Assembly: GCA_031271405.1 (NCBI GenBank) | Contig: JAISVT010000023.1 | Span: 1 to 64,000 of the forward strand | Direction: 5' to 3' | Length of the DNA: 64,000 nt | Origin: Candidatus Endomicrobium macrotermitis | GTDB lineage: Bacteria; Elusimicrobiota; Endomicrobiia; Endomicrobiales; Endomicrobiaceae | Shown here: one piece after another, positions 8,339 through 18,184 of the stretch | Numbering within the stretch: the first letter of the stretch is position 1 | Layout: every line of letters starts with the position of its first letter | Translations under genes and position numbers: made by a program | Notes under the pieces: model-generated | Told to the model about the DNA's origin: nothing | Database searches by the model: none | What the model saw: the letters and a program-made list of their open reading frames with translations, nothing else

Positions 8339-11300
8339 TTAAACGCGCACATATTTGAGGAGCGCTTTTAAAAGCCTCTTGAGTTCAACGGGTTTTGCTA
8401 TATGGTCGTTCATGCCGTGCATTTTGGCCTCGTTCATATCGTCTTTAAACGCATTCGCGGTAAGCGCCACTATCGGTACGGTCTTTGCGTCGGGGCGCCC
8501 GAGAGAACGTATCTTGTCCGCCGATTCCAAACCGCCCATTACCGGCATTTGTATATCCATAAAAATAATGTCGTAATATCCCTCGGAAGAAGCCTTAAAC
8601 TTTTCAAGCGCGTCGACGCCGTTTTCCGCTTCCGTTATTTCGATGCCGGTAGAATCAAGCATGGATTTTACTATTACGCGGTTTATTTCCACGTCGTCGA
8701 CCAAAAGCGCTTTTTTGCCTTTGAACTTGCCGGTAACGTCCGAAATTCTCTCGCCGGAATCATGCGCGGCTTCCTTAAACCATATTTCAAAAGAAAACTC
8801 GCTGCCTTTTCCGGGTTCGCTCGCCACTTTTATATCGCTGCCGAAAAGCTGCACTATACGCCTGCTTATCGAAAGCCCGAGCCCGGTGCCGCCTATGCCT
8901 TTGCCAAGTCCCTGTTCAAACGGATTAAAAATCCTACCCATCACTTCCTCGGATATTCCTACGCCGTTGTCTCTGACCGAGAAACCTATAAGCGTTTTGC
9001 CGGCTTTTTTCTCTACGTTTTTAATTACAAAATCTATTTTGCCGAGTTCGGGCGTGAATTTAACGGCATTCCCCAAAAGATTGATAAGCACCTGCCTTAA
9101 ACGCAGCGAATCGGACAGGAAAACGCGGGGAGAAAATTCATCCGAGTGCACGGAAAACTTTATGTTCTTTTCTTCGCAGCGGGGCCTTATTATGTCGGAA
9201 ACCGTGTCCACAAGTTCCGGCATATCGACGTTTTCCTCGGAAAGTTCAATTTTCCCGGCTTCGATTTTGGAAATATCCAAGATGTCGTTAAGCAGTCCCA
9301 AAAGATGGCGGGAAGAAGATTCTATCCGGTTTATGTGTCCTTTGACTTCGTTTACTTCCGAATCGATGCCCTGAGTCTCAACCGCGTCGATATCTTCTAT
9401 CCTTTTCTGAACTATGGAAGTAAGGCCTATAATCGCATTCATGGGAGTTCTTATCTCGTGGCTCATACGCGCAAGAAACTCGCTTTTATGCTCGTTTGCC
9501 TTGTTCGCGTCGCTTACCGCTTTTTCAAGATTGCGCTGGGTTTCCCTCAATTCGTACTCTATCGCGACGCGCTCGGAAACGTTGCGCGCAAAACCCAAAA
9601 GCCCTACCAAAGCGCCAGAAGCGTCGCGGATAAGAGTGCGCACGCTGTCAAGTATTTCTTCGTGATTGTCCGAAAAAGAAATTCTTTCTTCCGAATATAA
9701 GGGCTTTTTGGACTCGCGCGCCAAAGTGTCGTTTTTATCAAACATTTCCGATATGTCCGCCGGAAGCATCTCTTTTGCCGTTTTGCCTGTAAATTCCGAA
9801 GGGGAACGTCCCGCAATAGCAGCAAAACGCGGATTTACCGCCAAATATTTGCCGTCCGTATCGCAATACCATATAAGGTCCGGCGAAGATGAGAAAATCG
9901 TGGCAAGCAGGGCTTTTTGTTCTTCAATGGTATTTCTTTCCAACACCATATTGGTTACGTCGTCGGTTTCAATAATATATCCGTTTTCACCGCCGCCCGG
10001 ATTTTTGAAAAGGCCCGCTCTTCCCCTCACGTACCGGCCGCTCTCTTTAATGTGCAGGATTTCGGCTTCCCTGCCTTCGTTGAGCGCGGTTATGGGGTCG
10101 TATTTTGAGCCCCGGACATAAATGCTGAAATCGTAGTAAGAATGCCCTACGACATCTTCCAGCTTCCTGCCGATAATGTCAAGAGCGTAGCCGTTCATAT
10201 AAATAACTTTAAAATTTTCGTCCGTAATGCTCAGCGGGTTTTTGGCGCTGTTTACAATACCGTCGGCCATTTCGTCGAAAGAATCCATAAGCATTCCGAA
10301 CTCGTCTTTGCCGGAAGTGTTAAACCGGAACTGCCTTTCGCCTCTTCTGAAACGCGACATACCGCGGATAAGAATTGTGATATTGTCGGTGATCCCCCAC
10401 GCCAGCCAAATGGCTATAAATATCACTATGATTATCAAAGCCACCGTGGCGGAGGTAAGATGCAGAAACGTATCGTTTATGTTCAGGTTAACCGTTTTTG
10501 TAAGTTTAATTTCGGTTTCTTTGACGGGGCGCGTAAAATCGTCCAGACCCGCGCCTATCGTCACAAGAGCGAAACCGCGCTTGGAGTATCCGTTTTTTTC
10601 GGACGGCGCGTACTGTCCGGTATAGTAAGGGATAGCGGCTGCGGTGGTAAGTTTGTAAAGTCCGCTCCACAGAATGTAAAAGGAGCCGGAACCGCCTTTT
10701 TCGGTAAGATCCATCCAGCCCGTGCATTGCGGCGCATTATTCAAATAACGGCCGTCAAGCCCGACAAACCCCGCTTTTGTAAGAGCGGGCGCCGGAATTT
10801 TTTTGCGGGACTGTCCGTCGAATACGGCAATGTCTTTGACAAAGTCCGTCCATTTTTTTACGCCTGACGCCTGCCACGAATCATAAATCGAACTTTCAAG
10901 CCAGGGTATTTGCGGATCGCCTGTAGAAGGGTCGTAACCCACTATGGAATGATGCCTGGGGTGAGCGATGCTTCTGCATTTATAATCCCAGATAAAAGCG
11001 TAATTGCCCTCGTAAGCGCTCGGCAGTTCCACATAGCGCTCGTTCATGGGAGTAATATGGTCTACAAATTCCATAATATGGTCGTGATTAAGGGCAAACG
11101 TCGCATATCCTATTTTTTTACCGTCGGGCCCGGCAACGGGCGTAGCCCATCTTACTATGCCTTCAAAACGCTGCCCGTTGGGATTTTCTTTTCCCGAATA
11201 CGCCTGTTTCTCTGGTTCGTACGGGATGCCGTATCCGCGTTCTTTCTCGGCCGCTTCAAGCACGGACGGAACATACATTCCTATATAGTTTGTGCCTACG

Positions 11301-12058
11301 TATGCGCCGATGACATCCGACACGTAAATCTCGCCGGGCTTGAGTTTTTTAAGTTCTTCAAAATAGTTCTCGGCTTTTACGTAAGTATTTTCCTTTTTGG
11401 CAATATTCTTCTTTTCTTTGGAAAGCGGATAATTTTTTTTGGGAGAGTCCGGGGCGGTGTACTTAAAAATCTCGTTGCCTTTAAGGTCTATAAAAGCCGC
11501 CTGATCGTAGAGAGGAATTTCGGCATAGTTAAAAAAAGCGTCCGGCTTTCTGTAATGAAAGCCGTTCATATCGTTGTTTTCCGGATTGGAAGATTCCGCT
11601 AAAGCATCCTGCTCGGGCTGAGTCGTTACGTCGATCCATTTGTCTTTATCCGGAGAAAGTTCCCATTTCCCGGGTTTAATCACCCTTGACCGTCTGCGCT
11701 CTACAAAATTTTTATAGGCTTCGGGCGAAGGTTCGACTTTGGAAAGAAATAAAATATCGATATCTCTTTCGTAAAGAAAGCCGGCGATATCTCCTGCAGT
11801 ATCGGTGGTAAGGCGCTCGATGCTTTCCACCGCGTTTTTATTGAGCGCCGCCGTGGCGTCTTCCACGGATATTTTTTTAAGAGTATTGCCCAGATAAAGA
11901 ATCTGGTACCATGCGATTGCTACAAGAATTATAAGCGGTATTACCTTTACTATAATAAAAATTATTATGAGTTTTGCCTGCATGCTCAAAACAAAACGGT
12001 TTAATATGCCGTTCATCAATATATTGAAATATTTCTGCGCTTTGTTCGTTTTTCTCAT
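8339..12058 (-). CDS. Membrane hybrid histidine kinase with large extracytoplasmic sensor
   Basis: This protein of about 1,239 residues starts with a membrane segment (IIIFIIVKVIPLIILVAIAWY), then about 500 extracytoplasmic residues resembling a Cache-type sensor, a second membrane segment (ATVALIIIVIFIAIWLAW), HAMP (DEFGMLMDSFDEMADGI), two PAS domains, HisKA ([15 protein letters not shown], phospho-His about 867), HATPase_c (DNGVGIS, GGTGLGLSIS) and one receiver domain ([10 protein letters not shown], phospho-Asp about 1168). Of two in-frame ATGs I prefer 12058, since GGGGG precedes it at a six-base spacing and overlaps the one at 12064. It probably operates with the downstream REC-HPt protein. 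The ligand is unknown. Confidence 0.9.
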   Translation of the reverse strand: MRKTNKAQKYFNILMNGILNRFVLSMQAKLIIIFIIVKVIPLIILVAIAWYQILYLGNTLKKISVEDATAALNKNAVESIERLTTDTAGDIAGFLYERDIDILFLSKVEPSPEAYKNFVERRRSRVIKPGKWELSPDKDKWIDVTTQPEQDALAESSNPENNDMNGFHYRKPDAFFNYAEIPLYDQAAFIDLKGNEIFKYTAPDSPKKNYPLSKEKKNIAKKENTYVKAENYFEELKKLKPGEIYVSDVIGAYVGTNYIGMYVPSVLEAAEKERGYGIPYEPEKQAYSGKENPNGQRFEGIVRWATPVAGPDGKKIGYATFALNHDHIMEFVDHITPMNERYVELPSAYEGNYAFIWDYKCRSIAHPRHHSIVGYDPSTGDPQIPWLESSIYDSWQASGVKKWTDFVKDIAVFDGQSRKKIPAPALTKAGFVGLDGRYLNNAPQCTGWMDLTEKGGSGSFYILWSGLYKLTTAAAIPYYTGQYAPSEKNGYSKRGFALVTIGAGLDDFTRPVKETEIKLTKTVNLNINDTFLHLTSATVALIIIVIFIAIWLAWGITDNITILIRGMSRFRRGERQFRFNTSGKDEFGMLMDSFDEMADGIVNSAKNPLSITDENFKVIYMNGYALDIIGRKLEDVVGHSYYDFSIYVRGSKYDPITALNEGREAEILHIKESGRYVRGRAGLFKNPGGGENGYIIETDDVTNMVLERNTIEEQKALLATIFSSSPDLIWYCDTDGKYLAVNPRFAAIAGRSPSEFTGKTAKEMLPADISEMFDKNDTLARESKKPLYSEERISFSDNHEEILDSVRTLIRDASGALVGLLGFARNVSERVAIEYELRETQRNLEKAVSDANKANEHKSEFLARMSHEIRTPMNAIIGLTSIVQKRIEDIDAVETQGIDSEVNEVKGHINRIESSSRHLLGLLNDILDISKIEAGKIELSEENVDMPELVDTVSDIIRPRCEEKNIKFSVHSDEFSPRVFLSDSLRLRQVLINLLGNAVKFTPELGKIDFVIKNVEKKAGKTLIGFSVRDNGVGISEEVMGRIFNPFEQGLGKGIGGTGLGLSISRRIVQLFGSDIKVASEPGKGSEFSFEIWFKEAAHDSGERISDVTGKFKGKKALLVDDVEINRVIVKSMLDSTGIEITEAENGVDALEKFKASSEGYYDIIFMDIQMPVMGGLESADKIRSLGRPDAKTVPIVALTANAFKDDMNEAKMHGMNDHIAKPVELKRLLKALLKYVRV

Positions 12059-12168
12059 GAGCATCCCCCAAATACAAATATTCAGTATTATAATAAATTC
12101 TCCCGGGTATTGCCATAAAAAGCTTAATTTAGTTTAATAATGCAATTATTTTCTTACAAGGAGAATTT

Positions 12169-13341
12169 ATGCTGAAAAAACTTTTGTGCGCGGCCTTCCT
12201 GTGCGCCTTGTCCGCGAACGCTTTTGCCGTTACCGACATTTGGAAAGACAAGTTGTTTATCGACGGAGAAATAAGGAGTTTCGCCATTTCCGACAGGAAT
12301 ATGATACAAAGGCTCGGTTCTTCCGCAGATTACGACACGGTTCCTACGCGCGTTCTTTTCGGCGCCGGATACAGAATTACGCCGGACATAAGCGTTTTTG
12401 CGCGCGGCGCGTTTTTTACGGTATGGGGACAAAAAGACGGGCAGTACGCGGTGCTGGGAAACTACGACAACAAACTGAGTTTCGCGGAAGGATACGCGGA
12501 AATTAAAAATATTTTTAACGCGCTCGACATTAAAGCCGGAAGACAGTTTTATCTTTCGGACGAAGTTTTTTACAAGCCGCTTTTGTACTCGGTAGAAAGG
12601 CTTATTTACGCGTCGGTGGACGGCGTAAGCGGCAACTTTAAATTCAAAAATACCGACGTGAAATTTTTGCTCGGTAAAGAAGCCGAAGTCACTTATTCCG
12701 GAATGGAAGGCGAACGTTACGTTTACGGCTTGCAGTCAAAAACCAAAGTTTCGGATTTATTCAGTTTTGACTTAAGCGCATATAACATCAACACTAAAAA
12801 TACGCGTTACGATACGGCTGCCGACTATACGCTTTTCGGAGCGACTCCGCGTTTGAACGCCGGGAACCTTGCTTTATTTTTACGCTATTTGGCAAATAAC
12901 GACGAACAAAACCGGTACGGGCAGTATTTTCATCTGGACGCAAAATATAAAATAGCGGAAGATTCTTTTTCACTGACGCCTAAAGCGAGTTTTATCACCA
13001 CGGCCGGAGACACCGGCTGGGGCACCATAACTTATTTGAGAAGCATAATAGTGGAACAGTCGCTCGGAGATTTGGCCATAAGAAACGGAGAAGTTTACGG
13101 CGCGGGCATTGATTTTCAGGCCGAAGCGCTGCCGAAAACGCTGTTTTCTCTGGATTCTTATTATTATAAAAGCAGCATATCCTCCATGTCCGACAAAGGC
13201 ACGGAAGTTGACCTGAAAGCCGTATATCAAATGTATAAAAACCTTGAACTCGGAATTGCCGGCGGTTATTTTGCCGCAAACGGCTCATTTCAGGAAAAAG
13301 ATTCGCAAAAATTGCAGGTGTGGTTTGTGTTTAAATTTTAA
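12169..13341 (+). CDS. Outer-membrane beta-barrel (porin-like) protein
   Basis: The 390-residue product begins with a signal peptide (MLKKLLCAAFLCALSANAFA) and ends with LQVWFVFKF, a terminal Phe typical of barrels inserted by the BAM complex. The body alternates polar and aromatic residues in short strand-like segments (FSFDLSAYNI, NLALFLRYLA, LFSLDSYYYK), consistent with a porin-type barrel. AAGGAG precedes the start by seven bases, and an intrinsic terminator follows, so it is probably a single-gene unit. I cannot name a substrate. Confidence 0.75.
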   Translation: MLKKLLCAAFLCALSANAFAVTDIWKDKLFIDGEIRSFAISDRNMIQRLGSSADYDTVPTRVLFGAGYRITPDISVFARGAFFTVWGQKDGQYAVLGNYDNKLSFAEGYAEIKNIFNALDIKAGRQFYLSDEVFYKPLLYSVERLIYASVDGVSGNFKFKNTDVKFLLGKEAEVTYSGMEGERYVYGLQSKTKVSDLFSFDLSAYNINTKNTRYDTAADYTLFGATPRLNAGNLALFLRYLANNDEQNRYGQYFHLDAKYKIAEDSFSLTPKASFITTAGDTGWGTITYLRSIIVEQSLGDLAIRNGEVYGAGIDFQAEALPKTLFSLDSYYYKSSISSMSDKGTEVDLKAVYQMYKNLELGIAGGYFAANGSFQEKDSQKLQVWFVFKF

Positions 13342-13354
13342 TTTCGGTTTATAT

Positions 13355-13395
13355 AAAAAAAGCGGTCAGGGCATTTACCCTTACCGCTTTTTTTG
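13355..13395. terminator. Bidirectional intrinsic terminator
   Basis: AGCGGTcAGGG pairs with CCCTtACCGCT (13361-13388), with an A-run before it and a T-run after it. It ends the barrel gene on the plus strand and can also act for the convergent U32 gene. Confidence 0.85.
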
Positions 13396-13467
13396 TTTTT
13401 TGTCTTTGTCCTTCGCCCATTGCGGGAAAAGAAAAGGCTGCCCCGCAAGGGGCGAAAGCGTCAGTTT

Positions 13468-14730
13468 TTAAATCTTTATCCGTATAACCGTATTTTCGGG
13501 GAACATATCCGCGCAATTATTTTCTATAGGAATTTTTACCGATTGGTTTGCTTTTCCCGGAGCGATTTCCTCCGTAAGTCTGTTATCTTCGGCGTCAAAC
13601 ATTTTATCGAGCTTTATTTTTACAGGTTCAAAACGCAAAGGCGGCAAAATTTCGATTTCGTCTCCTTTTTTCAGTTTGTGCCGCAGTTCTACGGTCAAAA
13701 AACCGCCTTTATTTTCTTTTACTGCTCCCGCGTTTCTCCATCCGCTCCTGCTTGAAGTATCCGCATAATCCTGCGCTTCCCCGCCGGGAATGCCGTCAAA
13801 AAATCCCAAAGTGTACCCCCTGTTTTGCAGGGTCAGAAGTTCTTTCATATATGTATCGGAATTCCAGCTTTCCGGGCTGTCAAAATAATCGTCAACCGCT
13901 TTTCTGTACGCTCTTGCGGCTTGGGCAACGTAATATTCGCTTTTGTTTCTGCCTTCGATTTTTAAAGAGTCGAAACCCGCGGACAAAATCTTATCCAGTT
14001 TCGGCATAAGGCACAGATCTTTGGAATTAAAAACATACGAGCCGCGTTCGTCTTCTTCAAGTTCCAGATATTCTCCGGGACGGAGCTCTTCTTCCAAGAG
14101 CAGTTTGCTTTTATATTTCCACCTGCACGAATGCGCGCACGCGCCGCGGTTTGCGCTGCGCGAAGCCATAAAAGCCGACATCAGACATCTGCCCGAATAG
14201 CTTACGCACATTGCGCCGTGCACAAAAATTTCAAGTTTTATGTTTTTGCATTTTTCCCTGATTTCCAAAGCCTCGGCAAAACTTACTTCCCTGCCCAAAA
14301 CGCATAGATCCGCGCCCAGACTTTTCCAAAAACCCGCGGTAAGCGCGGAACATACGTTTGCCTGAGTGGAAATATGAACGGGCATTTCGGGGATTTCTTT
14401 TTTCACATATTGAAAAACCCCGGGATCCGCAACGATAACGCCGTCAGGCCTTAAATTCTTTATGGTTTTAACAAAACTTTCAATGCGGGCGATATCGGAG
14501 TTATGAGAAAACAAATTCAGCGTAAAATAAATCTTTTTGCCCGCTTTGCGGACAAAAGAAACGCCTTCTTCTATTTCTTCCAACGGAAATTTTGATTTCG
14601 CGCGCAGGGATATTTCGGGAATTCCCGCATAAACGGCATCCGCGCCGTACAAAAGCGCCGTTTTAAGGCCCGAAAACGAACCCGCCGGCAAAAGAAGTTC
14701 CGGTTTGTTTAAGCCTATTTTGCTGTTCAT
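13468..14730 (-). CDS. Peptidase U32 family protein (TrhP/YegQ-like)
   Basis: The 420-residue protein begins with KPELLLPAGSFSGLKTALLYGADAVYAG and contains the U32 signature EIFVHGAMCVSYSGRCLMS (about residues 165-185), followed by further Cys residues (RGACAHSC). Members once called collagenase-like peptidases include TrhP, which takes part in prephenate-dependent hydroxylation of tRNA uridine-34, and RlhA, which acts on 23S rRNA. Length matches the TrhP group better than the longer RlhA group, but no partner gene (such as trhO or cmoA) lies nearby, so the exact role is open. The protein is expected to be cytoplasmic. Confidence 0.85.
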   Translation of the reverse strand: MNSKIGLNKPELLLPAGSFSGLKTALLYGADAVYAGIPEISLRAKSKFPLEEIEEGVSFVRKAGKKIYFTLNLFSHNSDIARIESFVKTIKNLRPDGVIVADPGVFQYVKKEIPEMPVHISTQANVCSALTAGFWKSLGADLCVLGREVSFAEALEIREKCKNIKLEIFVHGAMCVSYSGRCLMSAFMASRSANRGACAHSCRWKYKSKLLLEEELRPGEYLELEEDERGSYVFNSKDLCLMPKLDKILSAGFDSLKIEGRNKSEYYVAQAARAYRKAVDDYFDSPESWNSDTYMKELLTLQNRGYTLGFFDGIPGGEAQDYADTSSRSGWRNAGAVKENKGGFLTVELRHKLKKGDEIEILPPLRFEPVKIKLDKMFDAEDNRLTEEIAPGKANQSVKIPIENNCADMFPENTVIRIKI

Positions 14731-14973
14731 ATATTTATTTAAGCATTTTTAGTATAATTTGGAAAATACCAATTTGAAGAGTGAAAAGCGAAAAGGCGCT
14801 ATGAACAGCGGCAGAATAAATGCAATAAATCCCAAGCCTTTTCCGTTATTTGTATTTAACAGAAAATTAACATTAAATATATATAATGTATGAAATTATC
14901 ATTAATACGCCATACCTTGCGAAAACGCGGCATACCGGTCTTTTTGTAATCAAATTTACCTTCAGGGGATTAT
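14731..14973. other. Divergent intergenic region before the RND pump
   Basis: No gene is seen. A plus-strand TATAAT lies at 14882-14887, inside an AT-rich stretch, about 90 bases before the pump start, without a good -35. A second plus-strand TATAAT sits near 14752. Partial GAGTGAAAAGCGAAAA sequence near 14775 resembles arms of the intergenic hairpin repeats found elsewhere in this window. Confidence 0.4.
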
Positions 14974-17900
14974 ATGAATTTAGCAAGTTTATCTATTAAG
15001 CGTCCGACTTTTGTCTTTTCAATTCTTGCGGCCATGATAATAATAGGCCTTATTTTTATGTCCAGAATGCCCGTAAGAATGATGCCTGACGTTGAAGTCC
15101 CGTATGTTGTCGTTTTGATAACTTATCCGGGAGCGGGCCCCGAAGAAATAGAAAACAGGGTTTCTAACAGGGTTGAAAACGCCGTCAGCGCAATTTCCGG
15201 CTTAAAACATATAACCTCTATGAGCCAGGACGCAATTTCATCGACATACGCAGAATTCGAACTGACAAAAGACCCCGAAATAGCCCTTCAGGAAGTAAAA
15301 GACAAAATAGCCGAAATCCGCAGGGGTTTTCCGGACGATATAGACGAACCGGTAATATTAAAACTCGATCCCGAATCCGCGCCGGTTATGACGATAAGCC
15401 TTAAAGCCGAACTCGACCCGAAAGAACTGTTCGATTTCGGCGACGAATATTTCAGAAAAGAACTGCTGCGCGTTGACGGCGTATCAAGAATCTGGATGGC
15501 GGGCGGAACAAGAAGGGAAGTGCAGGTGGCGGTTGACCGCGAAAAACTGGACAAATACGACACTACCCTGACCGCCGTTTCAAACAGCATAGAAAACAAC
15601 AGCATGAACGTTCCCGTGGGCAGGCTTTCCGTTGGAAACGACGACATTTCTTTCCGTTCAATAGGCGAATACAGGACAGTAGAATCCATTGAAGACGTCG
15701 TGGTAAATTTCCACGGCAACGAAGTTCCCGTGGCGGTAGGCGACCTTGCCTCAGTCAAAGACACGATAACCGAACGCTTTACAATGGGCAGGATAGACAT
15801 CAAAGAAGACGGGAAATTCATAAGGGAACAGACTCTCCTTTTCAGAATTTTCAAGCAGTCAAAAGCCAACGAAGTAAACATTTCAAACGGCATTTTAAAA
15901 AAAGTGGAAGAACTCAACGAAAGATATAAAGGCACGGAAGGAAATCCGCGCCTTACCGTCGTTACGGATAACGCAAAAGTCATAAGAGACAATATTAACG
16001 ACGTAAGAAATACCATTTTCGAAGGCATTTTCCTTGCCACAGTCGTAGTGTATTTCTTTCTTGCAAGCTGGCGCTCCACGTTTATTACGGCGCTGGCGCT
16101 GCCCAACAGCCTTATCGGCGCGTTTATTTTTATGTACTTTTTCGATTTCAGCGTGAATATAATTTCGCTTATGTCCCTGTCGCTTGCAGTCGGGCTTTTG
16201 ATAGACGACGCCATAGTCGTGCGCGAAAACATTTACAGGCATTACGAAGAAGGCGAAGAACCCGACGAAGCCGCGCAGAAAGGAACCGACGAAGTTTCGC
16301 TCGCGGTCATAGCCACTACCGCTTCGGTCATAGCGGTGTTTTTGCCGGTAGGGTTTTTAAGCGGAATTATCGGGCAGTTCTTTAAAGAGTTCGGCCTTAC
16401 GGTCGTTTTTGCGATGTTCATATCCGTTTTGGACGCTTTGACCATAGCGCCTATGCTTTCGGCTTACATAATCCCGTCGCACAAGCAGGCAAAAAAACAC
16501 AAACCAGGAAAATTTGTCCGGATTTCAAGCAAAATCATAAGAACTCTGACGGTAGTGTGGTTTGACAAACTTTACGAGTTTTTTCTCGCCTTGTACGTAA
16601 AATCCATAAAAATAATCCTTTCAAATAAAATAAAAGTCCTGTTTTTAACGTTTCTGATTTTTGCCGCGTCTCTGCTTTTGATAAAAAAGATCCCGGCAAA
16701 TTTTATGCCCACTTCCGAATCCGGCGAGTTCAGGATAGCCGTCGAAACCGCTCCCGACGCCTCGCTTGCGAGGACAAATTCGGTATGTATGCACATAGAA
16801 GATATTCTGACTACGATACCCGAAGTCGAATTTGCCGTGGTGTCCATAGGAAACAACAACAGAGAATTAAATATCGCGGACATTTACGTGCGCCTGGTGA
16901 ATTATAAAAACAGAAGCATGTCCACGGAAGAAGTTAAAACCGTAATAAGACAAAAACTTGCCGGAGAACTCGACCCGTCGGTGATAGTCTCGTTAAACGA
17001 TTCCGGCGGCGGGATGGTCGGAGGAAACAGAAAACCTTTTTCGCTTATGATATTTGCAAGAGACACAAACCTGCTTTCCAAACTTGCCGGCCAGCTTATA
17101 GCGCAGTTTAAAGATATCCCCGGTCTTGTGGATTTAAGCACAAATTTCCGCTCGGGAAAACCCGAATACCAAATAGACATAGACCCCGCGAAAGCCAAAC
17201 TTTTCGGCATAAATTCGGTCATAGCGGGCGCCGAATTAAGGGCGATGGTGGAAGGCAACCTTCCCGCGGTTTTCAGGGCTAACGGTCTTGAGTACGACGT
17301 AAGAGTACAGTTTAAAGAAGGGCAAAGAGACATCATGAACTCTTTCAACAATCTTTACGTTTTCAATATGAACAATAAAAGGATAAAACTTTCGCGCGTA
17401 GCCTCGTTAAAACAGGCGGAAGGCCCGACAAAAATTTTCAGGCGCGACAGAATGAGATTTATCGAAATCACCGGAAATTTAAGCAAAGGCGCGGCGCTCG
17501 GGCCCATACAGTCCGAAGTGCAAAGAATAATCAACAATCACAGAAACAATCCGAAAAATAAAGATCTCTGGAAAAACACTACTTACCAGTACGGCGGGAA
17601 CATAGAAGAAATGCAAAACCTGGTCAAAAGCATATCGGTAGCCGCGGTTCTTTCGATAGTGTTTATTTATATGGTGCTGGCAAGCCTTTACGAATCCATA
17701 GTAACGCCTTTTACCATAATGGTCGCCCTGCCGCTTGCGGCGATCGGCGGTCTCGGAGCGCTTTGGATAACGAAAGGCTCTTTGGATATGTTTACAATGA
17801 TAGGGTTTATAATGCTGTTGGGGATAGTTGCCAAAAATTCGATTATTCTTGTGGACTATATTCAACAGCTTATGATACGCGGAAAAAGCGTGGAAGCCGC

Positions 17901-18171
17901 GGTAATCGAAGCCGGAACGGTCAGGCTGCGCCCCATACTTATGACGTCTTTTGCGCTTGCGGCAGGCATGCTTCCTACGGCTTTGGCGTTAAGCGAAGTA
18001 GGAAAATTCAGGCAGAGCATGGGCATAGTTATTATCGGCGGAGTCATAAGTTCCACGATACTTACGCTGCTTATAATACCGGCGATTTTCGAGTATATGC
18101 ACTCTTTCAGAACATGGTCAAGAAAGAAGTTCGGAAGGCCCGAAAAAAGAAAAATAGATTTGGAAGCATAA
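14974..18171 (+). CDS. RND-family efflux transporter (HAE-1/AcrB-like)
   Basis: The 1,065-residue inner-membrane pump has the N-terminal SIKRPTFVFSILAAMIIIGL helix, MMPDVEVPYVVV, the paired large periplasmic loops and about twelve membrane segments of RND exporters. The proton-relay residues are present: Asp411-Asp412 in GLLIDDAIVVREN and Lys954 in GIVAKNSIILVDY. By family these proteins use the proton gradient to expel drugs, bile-like compounds or other amphiphiles together with a periplasmic adaptor and an outer-membrane channel. Neither partner gene lies next to it here, which is unusual. AGGGG lies before the ATG. The thioesterase gene follows 13 bases downstream and is probably cotranscribed. 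Confidence 0.93.
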   Translation: MNLASLSIKRPTFVFSILAAMIIIGLIFMSRMPVRMMPDVEVPYVVVLITYPGAGPEEIENRVSNRVENAVSAISGLKHITSMSQDAISSTYAEFELTKDPEIALQEVKDKIAEIRRGFPDDIDEPVILKLDPESAPVMTISLKAELDPKELFDFGDEYFRKELLRVDGVSRIWMAGGTRREVQVAVDREKLDKYDTTLTAVSNSIENNSMNVPVGRLSVGNDDISFRSIGEYRTVESIEDVVVNFHGNEVPVAVGDLASVKDTITERFTMGRIDIKEDGKFIREQTLLFRIFKQSKANEVNISNGILKKVEELNERYKGTEGNPRLTVVTDNAKVIRDNINDVRNTIFEGIFLATVVVYFFLASWRSTFITALALPNSLIGAFIFMYFFDFSVNIISLMSLSLAVGLLIDDAIVVRENIYRHYEEGEEPDEAAQKGTDEVSLAVIATTASVIAVFLPVGFLSGIIGQFFKEFGLTVVFAMFISVLDALTIAPMLSAYIIPSHKQAKKHKPGKFVRISSKIIRTLTVVWFDKLYEFFLALYVKSIKIILSNKIKVLFLTFLIFAASLLLIKKIPANFMPTSESGEFRIAVETAPDASLARTNSVCMHIEDILTTIPEVEFAVVSIGNNNRELNIADIYVRLVNYKNRSMSTEEVKTVIRQKLAGELDPSVIVSLNDSGGGMVGGNRKPFSLMIFARDTNLLSKLAGQLIAQFKDIPGLVDLSTNFRSGKPEYQIDIDPAKAKLFGINSVIAGAELRAMVEGNLPAVFRANGLEYDVRVQFKEGQRDIMNSFNNLYVFNMNNKRIKLSRVASLKQAEGPTKIFRRDRMRFIEITGNLSKGAALGPIQSEVQRIINNHRNNPKNKDLWKNTTYQYGGNIEEMQNLVKSISVAAVLSIVFIYMVLASLYESIVTPFTIMVALPLAAIGGLGALWITKGSLDMFTMIGFIMLLGIVAKNSIILVDYIQQLMIRGKSVEAAVIEAGTVRLRPILMTSFALAAGMLPTALALSEVGKFRQSMGIVIIGGVISSTILTLLIIPAIFEYMHSFRTWSRKKFGRPEKRKIDLEA

Positions 18172-18184
18172 AAAAGAGTCAATA

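Noticed and set aside
8643-11602. Long plus-strand frames (up to 243 codons) opposite the large histidine kinase
   Set aside because: The minus strand encodes complete HAMP, PAS, HisKA, HATPase and REC domains; the plus frames show Ser/Phe-rich antisense composition.
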